A stretch of 64,000 nucleotides of DNA from assembly GCA_003537575.1 (NCBI GenBank), contig DPRS01000051.1, positions 1-64,000 of the forward strand, read 5' to 3'. The notes below the pieces were generated by a model. It did no database searches, was not told where the DNA came from, and was given only the letters and a program-made list of their open reading frames with translations. Every line of letters starts with the position of its first letter. Position 1 is the stretch's first letter. The DNA comes from Oxalobacteraceae bacterium (GTDB taxonomy: Bacteria > Pseudomonadota > Gammaproteobacteria > Burkholderiales > Burkholderiaceae_D). Of the stretch, positions 25,989-35,036 are shown one piece after another. The position numbers were made by a program, and so were the translations under genes.

Positions 25989-27095
25989 ATGGAAACCAGC
26001 GCCGGCCTCGAAGCCTCGAATCTCGCCCCCAACACCACTCCCGGATCGACCAAGGCGCCGATCGAAACCGATGCCGTGATCATTGGCGCCGGACCCGTCG
26101 GCCTGTTCCAGGTGTTCGAACTTGGCCTGCTGGAAATCAAGGCGCATGTGATCGATTCGCTGCCGGTCGTCGGCGGCCAGTGCGTGGAACTGTATCCGGA
26201 CAAGCCGATTTACGATATCCCGGCCGTGCCTGTCTGCACCGGCCAGGAATTGACCGACAACCTGCTGAAGCAGATCGAGCCCTTCGAGCCGACTTTCCAC
26301 CTGAACCAGGAAGTCACTGTCGTTGAAAAGCGCGAAGACGGCCGCTTCAATGTCGAAACGTCGATCGGCACCCGCTTCATCACCAAGACCATCTTCATCG
26401 CCGCCGGCGTCGGCTCGTTCCAGCCGCGCACCCTCAAGGTCGATGGCATCGAACAGTTCGAAGGCAAGCAGGTGTTTTACCGCGTCAAGGATCCGAGCCG
26501 CTTCCATGGCAAGAATCTGGTGATTTGCGGCGGCGGCGACTCCGCCCTGGACTGGGCCCTGAATTTCGTCGGCAAGGCTGAATCCGTGATCCTCCTGCAT
26601 CGCCGCGAGGAATTTCGCGCCGCGCCCGCTTCGGTGGCCAAGATGAAGGAATTGTGCGACGAATTCGAGATGCAACTCCTGGTCGGCCAGGTCACCGGCA
26701 TCGAATCGAAGGATGAACAGCTCACCGAGATCAAGGTGACTGGCGCCGATGGCGTGACGCGCCGGCTGCCGCTCGATTATCTGCTGGTGTTCTTCGGCCT
26801 GTCACCGAAGCTGGGCCCGATCGCCGAGTGGGGCCTGGATATCGAGCGCAAGCAGCTGAAGGTGATGGATACCGAGAAGTTCGAAACCAATGTGCCGGGC
26901 ATTTTCGCGGTAGGCGACATCAATACCTATCCGGGCAAGAAAAAGCTGATCCTGTCCGGCTTCCATGAAGCAGCCCTGGCAGCCTTTGGCGCAGCACCCT
27001 ACATCTTCCCGGAAAAGAAGATCCACATGCAGTACACCACGACTTCGCCCAAGCTGCACAAGATTCTGGGCGTGGAAACTCCGGTATTCGATTAA
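25989..27095 (+). CDS. Ferredoxin--NADP(+) reductase, thioredoxin reductase-like type
   Basis: This 368-residue FAD enzyme has an N-terminal extension of ~25 residues, then [19 protein letters not shown] for FAD and [19 protein letters not shown] for NADP. The redox-active CxxC of true thioredoxin reductases is absent, which is the mark of the TrxR-like FNR group (YumC type). [15 protein letters not shown] is the second FAD-contact motif. It would link NADPH to ferredoxin, probably FdxA next door. A terminator follows. Confidence 0.92.
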   Translation: METSAGLEASNLAPNTTPGSTKAPIETDAVIIGAGPVGLFQVFELGLLEIKAHVIDSLPVVGGQCVELYPDKPIYDIPAVPVCTGQELTDNLLKQIEPFEPTFHLNQEVTVVEKREDGRFNVETSIGTRFITKTIFIAAGVGSFQPRTLKVDGIEQFEGKQVFYRVKDPSRFHGKNLVICGGGDSALDWALNFVGKAESVILLHRREEFRAAPASVAKMKELCDEFEMQLLVGQVTGIESKDEQLTEIKVTGADGVTRRLPLDYLLVFFGLSPKLGPIAEWGLDIERKQLKVMDTEKFETNVPGIFAVGDINTYPGKKKLILSGFHEAALAAFGAAPYIFPEKKIHMQYTTTSPKLHKILGVETPVFD

Positions 27096-27120
27096 ACGCC
27101 TCATCCGGCGTCAAATCGCC

Positions 27121-27150
27121 AAAGCCCCCTGGCTGGAATAGCCTGGGGGC
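27121..27150 (+). terminator. Factor-independent terminator
   Basis: AAAGCCCCC-T-GGCT pairs with AGCC-T-GGGGGCTTT, with one internal mismatch, followed by a T-run. It ends the ferredoxin reductase gene. Confidence 0.88.
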
Positions 27151-27158
27151 TTTTTTAT

Positions 27159-27700
27159 TGCATGGATTCTTTGCATGGGCTATTGCCCAATTACACTTGG
27201 CATAGCTTATGCTGCATTGCTACATGACAGATGTAAATGCTCACAGCTTTGGTCAAGGACACTTTTCTCCTTCGGAGGGGAAACCCGCACAGGGTCAGTA
27301 AATTTCCCTGACACAGCTGTATGACAGTTTGATGGCGATTTCATGGCATTGTCATGAAAAACCACGGCATGCCCACTTTTGGAAACCTTGAAGAATTAAC
27401 AACAAGTCTTTGATTTTATTGGCAATATTCTTCTTATGCTTGAAATAAAGCGACACTTTGATGAAGAAAATGCGCAGTAAATGTCTGACCAAATCCAACA
27501 ATTTATGGTATGTTGCTGAGCACCAATACAGAAATTAAGAAGCTCTTGTAGGTAAATTTTCACTTGCGAGTCGCTCTGCTGTCTGTGAAATTGCTGATAC
27601 TGAGGAAGATTTTTCCTACACGTTGAAGCAAAATGGTTTATGATGCGTTGCAGCAATAAGACAGAATAATTATTGTTCGGTACTTTCCAACGAGGCGATC
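27159..27700. other. Long AT-rich leader region upstream of the PHA depolymerase gene
   Basis: No convincing gene occupies this 542-bp stretch. At 27244-27319 a set of nested complementary segments could fold: CAGCT/AGCTG as closing arms, TCTCC/GGAGG around a TTC loop, and CAGGG/CCCTG (or GTCAG/CTGAC as an alternative). Close to the gene, TTGCAGCAATAA (27648-27659) resembles the core of the phasin operators. A short leftward frame of ~86 codons is judged spurious. Confidence 0.4.
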
Positions 27701-28936
27701 ATGCTCTACCAATTTCATGAATTAAATCGCAATTTCATTAATCCATTGATTCAGTGGGCAGAAGCTTCCGCCAAGCTATTTACCAATCCGATATCACCTC
27801 TTGCTCACGCGCCATTCGCGCAGCGTATCGCCGCAGGTTACGAATTGATGTATCGCTTGGGCAAGTCTTATGAAAAGCCTACGTTCGGAATTGAAAAAGT
27901 TACCGTTAATGGCAACGATGTCAACATTCTGGAAAGAATTGCAGAAAAGAAATCCTTCTGCCACCTGATTCATTTCAAGAAGGATTTGAGCGATGCCGAA
28001 ACCGCAAAGCTTAATCAACCCAAGGTCCTGATCGTCGCACCGCTATCCGGTCATCATGCCACCTTGCTGCGCGATACCGTGCGCAGCATGCTGGAGAACC
28101 ATGACGTCTACATCACCGACTGGCTCGATGCGCGCATGGTGCCTTATGCGGATGGCCCCTTCCATTTGCACGATTACGTCTATTACGTGCAGGATTTCAT
28201 CCGTCTGCTGGGGCCGGATCTGCACCTGATGGCGGTATGCCAGCCGACCGTGCCGGTGCTGGCGGCCGTTGCGCTGATGGCCAGCGAAAACGATCCGAAG
28301 CTGCCCAAGTCGATGACCCTGATGGGCGGCCCGATCGACCCGCGCAAGTCGCCGACCGAGGTCAACGACCTGGCGACCAACAAGCCCTTCGCCTGGTTCG
28401 AAAACACCGTGATCTATGCCGTGCCGCCGAATTATCCCGGCCATGGCCGCAAGGTCTATCCGGGCTTCCTGCAGCACGCCGGCTTCGTGGCGATGAATCC
28501 GAGCCGCCATGCGCAAAGCCACTGGGATTTCTACATGCATCTGCGCCAGGGCGACAATGACTCGGCCGAAGCGCACCGCAAGTTCTACGACGAATACAAT
28601 GCCGTGCTGGACATGCCGGCCGAGTATTATCTGGAAACCATCAAGACCGTTTTCCAGGAATTCCGGCTGCCCACGGGCACCTGGGAAATCGGCGGCAAAC
28701 TGGTGCGCCCGCAGGATATCAAGACCGTCGCCCTGTTCACCGTCGAAGGCGAACTGGATGACATTTCCGGCCCTGGCCAGACTCAGGCAGCGCACGAAAT
28801 GTGCTCCGGCATCCCGAAAAACCTGCAGCAGGATTATGTCGCGCCGAAATGCGGCCACTACGGCATTTTTTCCGGCCGCCGCTGGCGTGAAACCATTTGC
28901 CCGATGGTGGGCGAATTCATCAAGAAATATTCCTGA
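27701..28936 (+). CDS. phaZ: Intracellular polyhydroxyalkanoate depolymerase
   Basis: This 411-residue cytosolic enzyme mobilises native PHA granules. It matches the R. eutropha PhaZ type: the N-terminus MLYQFHELNRNF is typical, MAVCQPTVPVLAAV holds the catalytic cysteine, GELDDISGPGQTQAAH the aspartate region, and APKCGHYGIFSGRRWR the catalytic histidine. It works with the phasin at 21 kb. The ribosome binding site is CGAGGCG. A strong terminator follows the stop. Confidence 0.94.
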   Translation: MLYQFHELNRNFINPLIQWAEASAKLFTNPISPLAHAPFAQRIAAGYELMYRLGKSYEKPTFGIEKVTVNGNDVNILERIAEKKSFCHLIHFKKDLSDAETAKLNQPKVLIVAPLSGHHATLLRDTVRSMLENHDVYITDWLDARMVPYADGPFHLHDYVYYVQDFIRLLGPDLHLMAVCQPTVPVLAAVALMASENDPKLPKSMTLMGGPIDPRKSPTEVNDLATNKPFAWFENTVIYAVPPNYPGHGRKVYPGFLQHAGFVAMNPSRHAQSHWDFYMHLRQGDNDSAEAHRKFYDEYNAVLDMPAEYYLETIKTVFQEFRLPTGTWEIGGKLVRPQDIKTVALFTVEGELDDISGPGQTQAAHEMCSGIPKNLQQDYVAPKCGHYGIFSGRRWRETICPMVGEFIKKYS

Positions 28937-28959
28937 TCCGTTTCACCCTCATGCGCCAG

Positions 28960-28987
28960 GCCGTCCCGCTTCCGGGACGGCTTTTTT
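28960..28987 (+). terminator. Factor-independent terminator
   Basis: Perfect 9-bp stem GCCGTCCCG / CGGGACGGC, 4-nt loop, six T. It ends the phaZ transcript. Confidence 0.92.
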
Positions 28988-29062
28988 ATTGGCCGCCTTG
29001 ACGCCATCGGCCTGCGTCGACGACATCCCGCTCGATTGTGCCAAACGCGCCAACGTCGGATA

Positions 29063-29809
29063 ATGCTGTTTTTACCGATGAAGAATACCGTGTCCGCCCC
29101 CGCCCCGCTTGCCGATCGAATCGAAGACCTGTTGCCGCAGACTCAATGCACCAAATGCGGCTATCCGGCATGCCGGCCCTATGCTGAAGCCATCGCCAGC
29201 GGCGAAGCATCCCATAACCAGTGCCCGCCCGGCGGCGCCGAAGGTGTCGCCCGGCTGGCAACCCTGCTCGGCAAGCCCGTCATCCCCCTGAACCTCGTTC
29301 ACGGCCAGGAACGGCCGCGCCCGGTGGCGGTCATCGACGAGACGCTCTGCATCGGCTGCACCTTGTGCATCCAGGCCTGCCCGGTGGACGCCATCATCGG
29401 CGCCGGCAAGCAGATGCATACCGTGGTGCAGGAGCTGTGCACCGGCTGCGACCTGTGCGTGGCGCCCTGCCCGGTCGATTGCATCGCCATGGTCGATGTC
29501 ACGGGCGAGCGCACCGGCTGGGATGCCTGGTCGCAGCAGCAGGCCGACGACGCGCGCCGCCGCCACGATTTCCATGTCATGCGACTGCGCCGCGACAAGG
29601 AGGAAAACGACGCCAGGCTGGCAGCCAAGGCGGCCGCCAAGCTGCAGACGCTGGAAACTGAAGCCACCGCCAGCCCGGAACAGCAAGCCGAACAGGCGCG
29701 CAAGAAAGCCATCGTGCAAGCCGCGATCGAGCGCGCGCGGCTGAAGAAGGAGCAGATGGCCGCGGCAGCATCGGCAACTGCGGCAGCACCGGAGAAGAGC
29801 CATGAATGA
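29063..29809 (+). CDS. rsxB: RsxB/RnfB-like ferredoxin (orphan electron-transport complex subunit)
   Basis: The product (~248 residues) has the Rnf/Rsx B-subunit iron-sulfur domain ([18 protein letters not shown], then CPPGG) followed by two [4Fe-4S] motifs, [12 protein letters not shown] and [12 protein letters not shown]. It lacks the N-terminal membrane anchor of RnfB, and about 80 residues of a charged Ala/Lys/Glu-rich helix, likely coiled coil, are added at the C-terminus. None of the other rsx/rnf genes is nearby, yet nth overlaps its end by eight bases, as nth follows the rsx operon in enterobacteria. Starts at 29063 or 29078 are both possible; neither has a good ribosome binding site. 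Confidence 0.85.
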   Translation: MLFLPMKNTVSAPAPLADRIEDLLPQTQCTKCGYPACRPYAEAIASGEASHNQCPPGGAEGVARLATLLGKPVIPLNLVHGQERPRPVAVIDETLCIGCTLCIQACPVDAIIGAGKQMHTVVQELCTGCDLCVAPCPVDCIAMVDVTGERTGWDAWSQQQADDARRRHDFHVMRLRRDKEENDARLAAKAAAKLQTLETEATASPEQQAEQARKKAIVQAAIERARLKKEQMAAAASATAAAPEKSHE

Positions 29810-30452
29810 TCAGAAGCGCCGGCAGATATTCGAGCGCCTGCGCGCCGCCAATCCGCACCCGACCACCGAGCTGGCCTATACCACGCCGTTCGAATTGCTG
29901 ATCGCGGTGATCCTGTCGGCGCAAGCCACCGACGTCTCGGTCAACAAGGCCACGCGCGTACTGTACCCGGTTGCCAATACGCCGCAGGCGATCCTGGCGC
30001 TGGGAGTCGAAGGCCTGATGTCGTACATCAATACCATCAATCTGTATCGCAACAAGGCCAAGTACGTCATCGAAACCTGCCGCATCCTGCTCGAGCAACA
30101 CGGCGGCCAGGTGCCGCGCACGCGGGAAGCCTTGCAAGCCCTGCCTGGCGTCGGCCGCAAGACCGCCAACGTGGTGTTGAACACAGCCTTCGGCGAAGCG
30201 GTCATGGCGGTGGATACGCATATCTTCCGGGTTTCCAATCGCACCGGTGTCGCGCCCGGCAAGAATGTCGACGAAGTCGAGCGGGGGTTAATGAAGAAAG
30301 TGCCGCATGAATTCATTCATGACGCCCATCACTGGCTGATCCTGCACGGCCGCTATACCTGCGTGGCGCGCAAGCCGCTGTGCTGGAACTGCGCCATCGC
30401 CGATCTGTGCGAATTCCCCGACAAGACGCCGCTGCCGGCAAAAGGAGTCTGA
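29802..30452 (+). CDS. nth: Endonuclease III
   Basis: This 216-residue DNA glycosylase/AP lyase removes oxidised pyrimidines in base excision repair. The helix-hairpin-helix [12 protein letters not shown] holds the catalytic Lys, [11 protein letters not shown] the catalytic Asp, and [17 protein letters not shown] (C-x6-C-x2-C-x5-C) binds the [4Fe-4S] cluster. It overlaps rsxB by eight bases and sits two bases before the DUF1841 gene. Confidence 0.96.
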   Translation: MNDQKRRQIFERLRAANPHPTTELAYTTPFELLIAVILSAQATDVSVNKATRVLYPVANTPQAILALGVEGLMSYINTINLYRNKAKYVIETCRILLEQHGGQVPRTREALQALPGVGRKTANVVLNTAFGEAVMAVDTHIFRVSNRTGVAPGKNVDEVERGLMKKVPHEFIHDAHHWLILHGRYTCVARKPLCWNCAIADLCEFPDKTPLPAKGV

Positions 30453-30454
30453 TC

Positions 30455-30883
30455 ATGTTCAATCCCTCGCAACAGGATGTCCGTCGCTTCTTCTGCGACG
30501 CCTACCGCAAGCACCGCAACAATGAAATCCTGACGCCGCTGGAAGCGATTGCGCGCGACTGGATCATGCAGCACCCGGAATATGCCGGCGACCTGGAAGA
30601 CGTCGATGCCGCGCTGGCGGCGGATTATCCGGTGGAACATGGCCATTCCAACCCCTTTCTGCACCTGTCGATGCACCTGTCGATCGCCGAACAGGTGTCG
30701 ATCGACCAGCCGCCCGGCATCCGCGCCGGATTTCAGATGCTCGCGCACAAGCTGCAATCCGAGCATGAGGCGCATCACCAGATCATGGAGTGCCTGGGCG
30801 AGATGATCTGGAATTCGCAGCGCAACGGCACGCCGCCGGATGGCGCTGCCTATATCGAGTGCGTGCAGCGGCGCAGCCGCTGA
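30455..30883 (+). CDS. DUF1841 family protein
   Basis: This 142-residue protein is of the DUF1841 family common in beta- and gammaproteobacteria. It has MFNPSQQDVRRFFCDAY at the start, a His-rich central stretch (HGHSNPFLHLSMHLSIAEQ) and EHEAHHQIMECLGEMIW near the end. The histidines could bind a metal, but no function is known. The ATG at 30455 has an AAAGGAG ribosome binding site, two bases after the nth stop. It completes an rsxB-nth-DUF1841 operon. Confidence 0.88.
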   Translation: MFNPSQQDVRRFFCDAYRKHRNNEILTPLEAIARDWIMQHPEYAGDLEDVDAALAADYPVEHGHSNPFLHLSMHLSIAEQVSIDQPPGIRAGFQMLAHKLQSEHEAHHQIMECLGEMIWNSQRNGTPPDGAAYIECVQRRSR

Positions 30884-30945
30884 AGAATATCTGCGCAGAG
30901 CCGGGCTCAGGCCACTCAGGCCAAATTCGCTGCGGTCAAAATAAA

Positions 30946-30968
30946 AAAGCCACGGCATGCGTGGCTTT
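30946..30968. terminator. Bidirectional terminator between convergent genes
   Basis: AAAGCCAC / GTGGCTTT stem with a 7-nt loop. The minus strand carries the longer T-run, so it mainly ends the leftward cytochrome genes. Confidence 0.8.
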
Positions 30969-30988
30969 CCTGTCGCTGCAGTTCAGGC

Positions 30989-31342
30989 TTATTTTCGCAC
31001 CACCAGCGAACCAGGCAGGCTGCTCAGGTAAGCGGCGATGTTCTGCACATCCTGCTTGCTCAACTGCTTGACCTGGCCTTCCATGATCGCATTGCTGCGG
31101 CTATTCGGGCCTTTTGCGCCGCGCTGGTAAGCGATCAATGCGTGTTCCAGGTAATCCTTGTGCTGGCCAGCCAGCTTCGGATAGGAAGGGTCGATCGGCG
31201 TGTTGTAGTCCTGGCCGTGGCAGGTGAAGCAATTGTATTTTTGTGCGGCAGCCTTGCCAGCCTCGATATCGCCGGCGGCTTGCGCGCCCAGGGAAATTAC
31301 GGAAGCGAATACCAGGATCGCGGCCTTGAATGTGTTGTTCAT
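30989..31342 (-). CDS. Class I cytochrome c (c4/c5-like, monoheme)
   Basis: This 117-residue exported monoheme protein has a signal peptide (MNNTFKAAILVFASVISLGAQAA), the heme motif CFTCH at about 38-42 and a likely axial Met in AIMEGQVKQL. It would carry electrons in the periplasm. The second cytochrome gene is 12 bp upstream on the same strand, so the two are cotranscribed and probably work together. Confidence 0.92.
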   Translation of the reverse strand: MNNTFKAAILVFASVISLGAQAAGDIEAGKAAAQKYNCFTCHGQDYNTPIDPSYPKLAGQHKDYLEHALIAYQRGAKGPNSRSNAIMEGQVKQLSKQDVQNIAAYLSSLPGSLVVRK

Positions 31343-31354
31343 CTTGCGCTCCCC

Positions 31355-31675
31355 TTATTTCTGTTGCGAGTAATAGGCTGCAACATCGGCGATGTCCTGT
31401 TCGGACAGGCTGGCGGCGATGCCGCGCATGGTCGGATGCTTGCGGTCGCCTTTTTTATACGCTTGCAGCGCATTTTCAATGTATTTGGCGGACTGGCCAC
31501 CGATCATAGGCACTTGATAGAGTTCCGGGAAGGTGGCTTTATATCCCGGGATGCCGTGGCAGCCGATGCACATCTCAACCTTGGTTTTGGCATTGGTGGC
31601 ATTGCCAACCACTTCCGCCGCGGCGGACAAATTGGCTACGCCCGCAAGCGCGAGCAACACTAATATTTTTTTCAT
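31355..31675 (-). CDS. Class I cytochrome c, monoheme
   Basis: The product is 106 residues from ATG 31675: a signal peptide (MKKILVLLALAGVANLSAAA), the heme motif CIGCH and a candidate axial Met in HPTMRGIAASLSEQD. The start was chosen because the signal peptide begins there; the frame stays open 24 codons further without secretion features. It is first in a two-gene cytochrome operon. The two proteins together resemble a split diheme cytochrome c4. Confidence 0.9.
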   Translation of the reverse strand: MKKILVLLALAGVANLSAAAEVVGNATNAKTKVEMCIGCHGIPGYKATFPELYQVPMIGGQSAKYIENALQAYKKGDRKHPTMRGIAASLSEQDIADVAAYYSQQK

Positions 31676-31824
31676 GATTATCAGGTGATTAGTTAAGCGA
31701 AGCCAAGGAATGCCGACGGTCTCCCAATATTGCCATGTCGACATCAAAGCGAATCGATTCTACCCGAACTCCCATCGCCAGTCCATGCAGGCAAACAACA
31801 CTGCCACTGGCGACGCAAAGTCCA

Positions 31825-33972
31825 TCAAAATCCACTTCCAGAACGTCCATGAGGCTCGTCAGAAGGCACAGCGCCAGGCGTGACGGACGGCTTCGGGGCG
31901 GCCGTCACGCCGGTCTCCCTTCCTTGCGGGAACAGGAAGGCGCGCGGCGACCTGGCGAAACGCCGCAGCACTGCGCCGAACACCAGGCGGCGCATGCGGT
32001 CCGGCACTTCGCGCGCGCGCAAGGCGAGCGCCAGGGCGCAACCGAACGCTACCCCGACATTCAGAAAGCCGATAGCGGCAATGCCGAGCATGGCCAGCCA
32101 GAATTCGGACGATGCCAGGCTGGACCAGCCCAGGCTGGTGGCAGCAGCCACCAGGGTGCCGGCGGACAGCGTCACATGCCGCACTTCCAGTCCCAGGCCG
32201 AAAAACTGCATGACGACCGGCCCCATTCCCAGCAACAGAGCGAGCGTCAGGATACCGGCAAGGCCCGGCACATGACGCTCTACCCGCCGGGCCAGCCGTT
32301 CAGCGCGCGCGGCGCCCAACGCATGCACCAGGCGGCGGTGATGCGCCAGCGCGGCGCGCATCTGGCGCAAGGCGAACCAGTTGTCAGCAAAGCTGGCGAC
32401 CATGCTGGAAAGCCAGAGCAATACGCCGGTCAGGGCCGCGTACAGCGGCGTCATGCCGAACAGCGACAGGGATTCCAGGCTGGCCTGGGCAGCGCCCGGC
32501 GCCTGCACCGGCGCACCGGTGAGCAGAAACATCGCCCCTGCCAGCACGGCCATCGCGGGAATGGCAGTAAAGAGATTGCCGAACACCGAGGCGGCCTGCG
32601 CGCGCAGCAGCCATGCGGATTCGCGCAGCAAGCCGCGCAAGCCCTCGCGCGACTCCAGGTCGCCCATGCGCGCGGCCAGCGCCGGCGCCGTGACGGCCGG
32701 CTGCCTGGCGGCCAGCACGCCGCCCAGCGCGACAATCAGGAGGAAGCTGAGGGTATATACCAGCGTAGCGGACAAGCCGGCGGAAAAGCGCGCCTCGCCG
32801 GCGGCCACGGCGAACTGTCCCAGCACGCAGAACGCTGCCACGATGCCGCCCGTGCAGGCGGCTTTGAGCACGGTGCGGTATTCAGCCCGGTTACGGACGA
32901 GGTAAGGCTCGCCCTGGCTGGCATTGCGCTCGACCATCTTGCGCGCCAGCAGCGAGAAGCTGCGCTGCACCAGCGCCGGCACCGAGCCCTTTGCATGCTG
33001 GGCGCGGATCAGGTCGGCCAGCAAAGCCTGCACCTGCCCCGCCCCCTGCGGCGTGAGCAGGGTCGCCGTGCGCAGATCGATCAGGCGGCCGATGCGCACC
33101 AGCTGGGCGCGCATGCGCTCGACATGGTAGACCAGGCCGATCGAGACGCCATGTTCATCCAGGTCGGCATAGATGCGGTCAGTCTGCGCCTGACAGACGG
33201 CCACCAGCATCTTTACGCTGCGCAATGCTGCAGGGTCATGCTGGCGGGCCAGGCAGAACTTTTCCAGTTCGCGCCGCAGCGCCATGAAAGGCGTCGCCTG
33301 CAAGGGCAGCCGGGCATCCAGTCGCTGGCGAAAGGCCGGACTGACGCCGACGGCGACGATCATGGCGGCCAGGTAAGTCAGCGCTTCGTCGATCTGCTTG
33401 ATATAGGCGTGCACGATCCCTTCATCGGTGCACAGCCTGGCCAGGCGACCCAGCGTGACATGGCCCAGCCCCAGCAGCCAGTCGGCGTCGGCGGGATCGG
33501 GAAACAGCGCGGCGAACAGGGCCGACAGATCGTGCTGCGCCGGCGGACGCGGCAGAATGAATTTGACGATGCGCTCGCCCAGCTCGCTGAAGAAGGCCGG
33601 CTCGCGCGGCAAGCCGGTGGCGCTGAACAGTTCCGGTCCGGCTGCCTCGCGCAGGGTTTTCTGCAAGGTGGTCTGCACCAGGCGGCGCACGTCGCGGTGG
33701 GCGTCGAGCCAGTCCAGCAGGAGCAGCAGGCGCTCCCGGCGCGGGTCGCCGCCGGCAGCCGCGCCGGGCATGCCGATCCGCGGTACATGACGCAGCCAGG
33801 CGGCGACATCGATCATCCAATCGGCGCGTTCGTTCCAGCTGGCGAAAGGATTGGCTTGCCGCAACAGAGATTCGGCCTGGCGTTCGTACTGCATATGACG
33901 GTCGCGGCGGTGCTGGGGACCTCCGCACAGGCGACGGCACATCACCCACATGCGCAGGAAAAGGATTTTCAT
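31825..33972 (-). CDS. Gcr / SpecificRecomb family multi-pass membrane protein
   Basis: This protein of about 715 residues is of the family historically named site-specific recombinase Gcr. The N-terminal ~370 residues are soluble and helical (ERADWMIDVAAWLRHVPRIG; LYLAAM... region), and several transmembrane segments follow (GGIVAAFCVLGQFAVAAGEA, ATLVYTLSFLLIVALGGVLA, AIPAMAVLAGAMFLLTGAPV, FWLAMLGIAAIGFLNVGVAF). No tyrosine or serine recombinase motif is present, so the historical name should not be read as DNA recombination. ATG 33972 is chosen (AAAGGGAA upstream); 34017 is an alternative. It is a single gene, divergent from the MoxR gene. Confidence 0.82.
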   Translation of the reverse strand: MKILFLRMWVMCRRLCGGPQHRRDRHMQYERQAESLLRQANPFASWNERADWMIDVAAWLRHVPRIGMPGAAAGGDPRRERLLLLLDWLDAHRDVRRLVQTTLQKTLREAAGPELFSATGLPREPAFFSELGERIVKFILPRPPAQHDLSALFAALFPDPADADWLLGLGHVTLGRLARLCTDEGIVHAYIKQIDEALTYLAAMIVAVGVSPAFRQRLDARLPLQATPFMALRRELEKFCLARQHDPAALRSVKMLVAVCQAQTDRIYADLDEHGVSIGLVYHVERMRAQLVRIGRLIDLRTATLLTPQGAGQVQALLADLIRAQHAKGSVPALVQRSFSLLARKMVERNASQGEPYLVRNRAEYRTVLKAACTGGIVAAFCVLGQFAVAAGEARFSAGLSATLVYTLSFLLIVALGGVLAARQPAVTAPALAARMGDLESREGLRGLLRESAWLLRAQAASVFGNLFTAIPAMAVLAGAMFLLTGAPVQAPGAAQASLESLSLFGMTPLYAALTGVLLWLSSMVASFADNWFALRQMRAALAHHRRLVHALGAARAERLARRVERHVPGLAGILTLALLLGMGPVVMQFFGLGLEVRHVTLSAGTLVAAATSLGWSSLASSEFWLAMLGIAAIGFLNVGVAFGCALALALRAREVPDRMRRLVFGAVLRRFARSPRAFLFPQGRETGVTAAPKPSVTPGAVPSDEPHGRSGSGF

Positions 33973-34124
33973 GCAGCTTTTCCCTTTTGTAAATTTTGTA
34001 GATTCATGAAATAGCAAGAATTCTGGATTTCCGGTTCTCGCTTATACTTAAAAAATGCCGAGACGGATTAGACGCTTCTTAATTTTCCGCTTGATGACAC
34101 GTTTATTTCTTTAAAACACGATTT

Positions 34125-34991
34125 ATGCGACAGGAAACACGGTTCGAAGGTTCCCCAAATTATGTGGCAACCGAGGATTTAAAGCTGGCGGTGAATGCGG
34201 CGCTGACCCTGCAGCGCCCGCTGCTGATCAAGGGCGAACCGGGCACCGGCAAGACCATGCTGGCAGAGGAAGTCGCGGCGGCGCTGGACATGCCGCTTTT
34301 GCAATGGCACGTCAAATCCACCACCAAGGCGCAGCAGGGCCTGTATGAATACGATGCGGTGTCGCGCCTGCGCGATTCGCAGCTGGCGGATATTGAAGGT
34401 TCGGAGCGCGTCAAGGATATCCATAACTACATCGTCAAGGGCGTGCTGTGGCAGGCGTTCACCGCGCCGCAGCCGGTGGTGCTGCTGATCGACGAGATCG
34501 ACAAGGCGGATATCGAATTTCCCAACGACCTGCTGCGCGAACTCGACCGCATGGAATTCTATGTGTACGAGACGCGCGAGATGGTGGTGGCAAAGCACCG
34601 CCCGCTGGTGATCATCACCTCGAACAATGAAAAGGAATTGCCGGACGCCTTTTTGCGCCGCTGCTTCTTCCACTACATCAAGTTCCCCGACAAGGAGACG
34701 ATGCAGGATATCGTGAACGTCCACTTCCCGCGCCTGAAAAAGGATTTGCTGGCGCAAGCGCTGCAAACCTTCTATGAGGTGCGCGAAGTGCCGGGCCTGA
34801 AAAAGAAGCCGTCGACGTCCGAATTCCTCGACTGGCTGAAACTCCTGCTGGCCGAGGACATCCCCGCCGAAGCCTTGCGCAGCCAGGATAACAAGGCCAT
34901 CGTGCCGCCCCTGCATGGCGCCCTGCTGAAGAACGAACAGGACGTGCACCTGTTCGAACGCCTGCTGTTCATGGCGCGCAATAACCGTTAA
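34125..34991 (+). CDS. MoxR-type AAA ATPase
   Basis: This 288-residue AAA+ ATPase has Walker A GEPGTGKTM (about 37-45), Walker B VVLLIDEIDKAD and sensor 1 VIITSNNEKELP. MoxR ATPases act as chaperones that load cofactors or activate partner enzymes, usually with a VWA protein, which here follows 45 bp downstream. No CO-dehydrogenase or methanol dehydrogenase genes are near, so the client is unknown. Confidence 0.92.
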   Translation: MRQETRFEGSPNYVATEDLKLAVNAALTLQRPLLIKGEPGTGKTMLAEEVAAALDMPLLQWHVKSTTKAQQGLYEYDAVSRLRDSQLADIEGSERVKDIHNYIVKGVLWQAFTAPQPVVLLIDEIDKADIEFPNDLLRELDRMEFYVYETREMVVAKHRPLVIITSNNEKELPDAFLRRCFFHYIKFPDKETMQDIVNVHFPRLKKDLLAQALQTFYEVREVPGLKKKPSTSEFLDWLKLLLAEDIPAEALRSQDNKAIVPPLHGALLKNEQDVHLFERLLFMARNNR

Positions 34992-35036
34992 CTGACCGCT
35001 AGGCGGCGCGCACGTGCCGCACGCGAGGAAAACGCC

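Noticed and set aside
27396..27656. Leftward 86-codon frame upstream of phaZ
   Set aside because: AT-rich leader sequence, no ribosome binding site, no recognisable product.
27159..27700. Known riboswitch classes (glycine, cobalamin, guanidine) in the phaZ leader
   Set aside because: Some GGAGGGG and CCGC stretches look suggestive, but the conserved cores of these classes are missing.
31825..33972. Mobile element suggested by the family name site-specific recombinase
   Set aside because: No recombinase catalytic motif, no flanking repeats, and several membrane segments.
31735..34014. Rightward open frame of 759 codons
   Set aside because: It is antisense to the Gcr family gene, with Gln/Arg/His-rich sequence and no recognisable domain.
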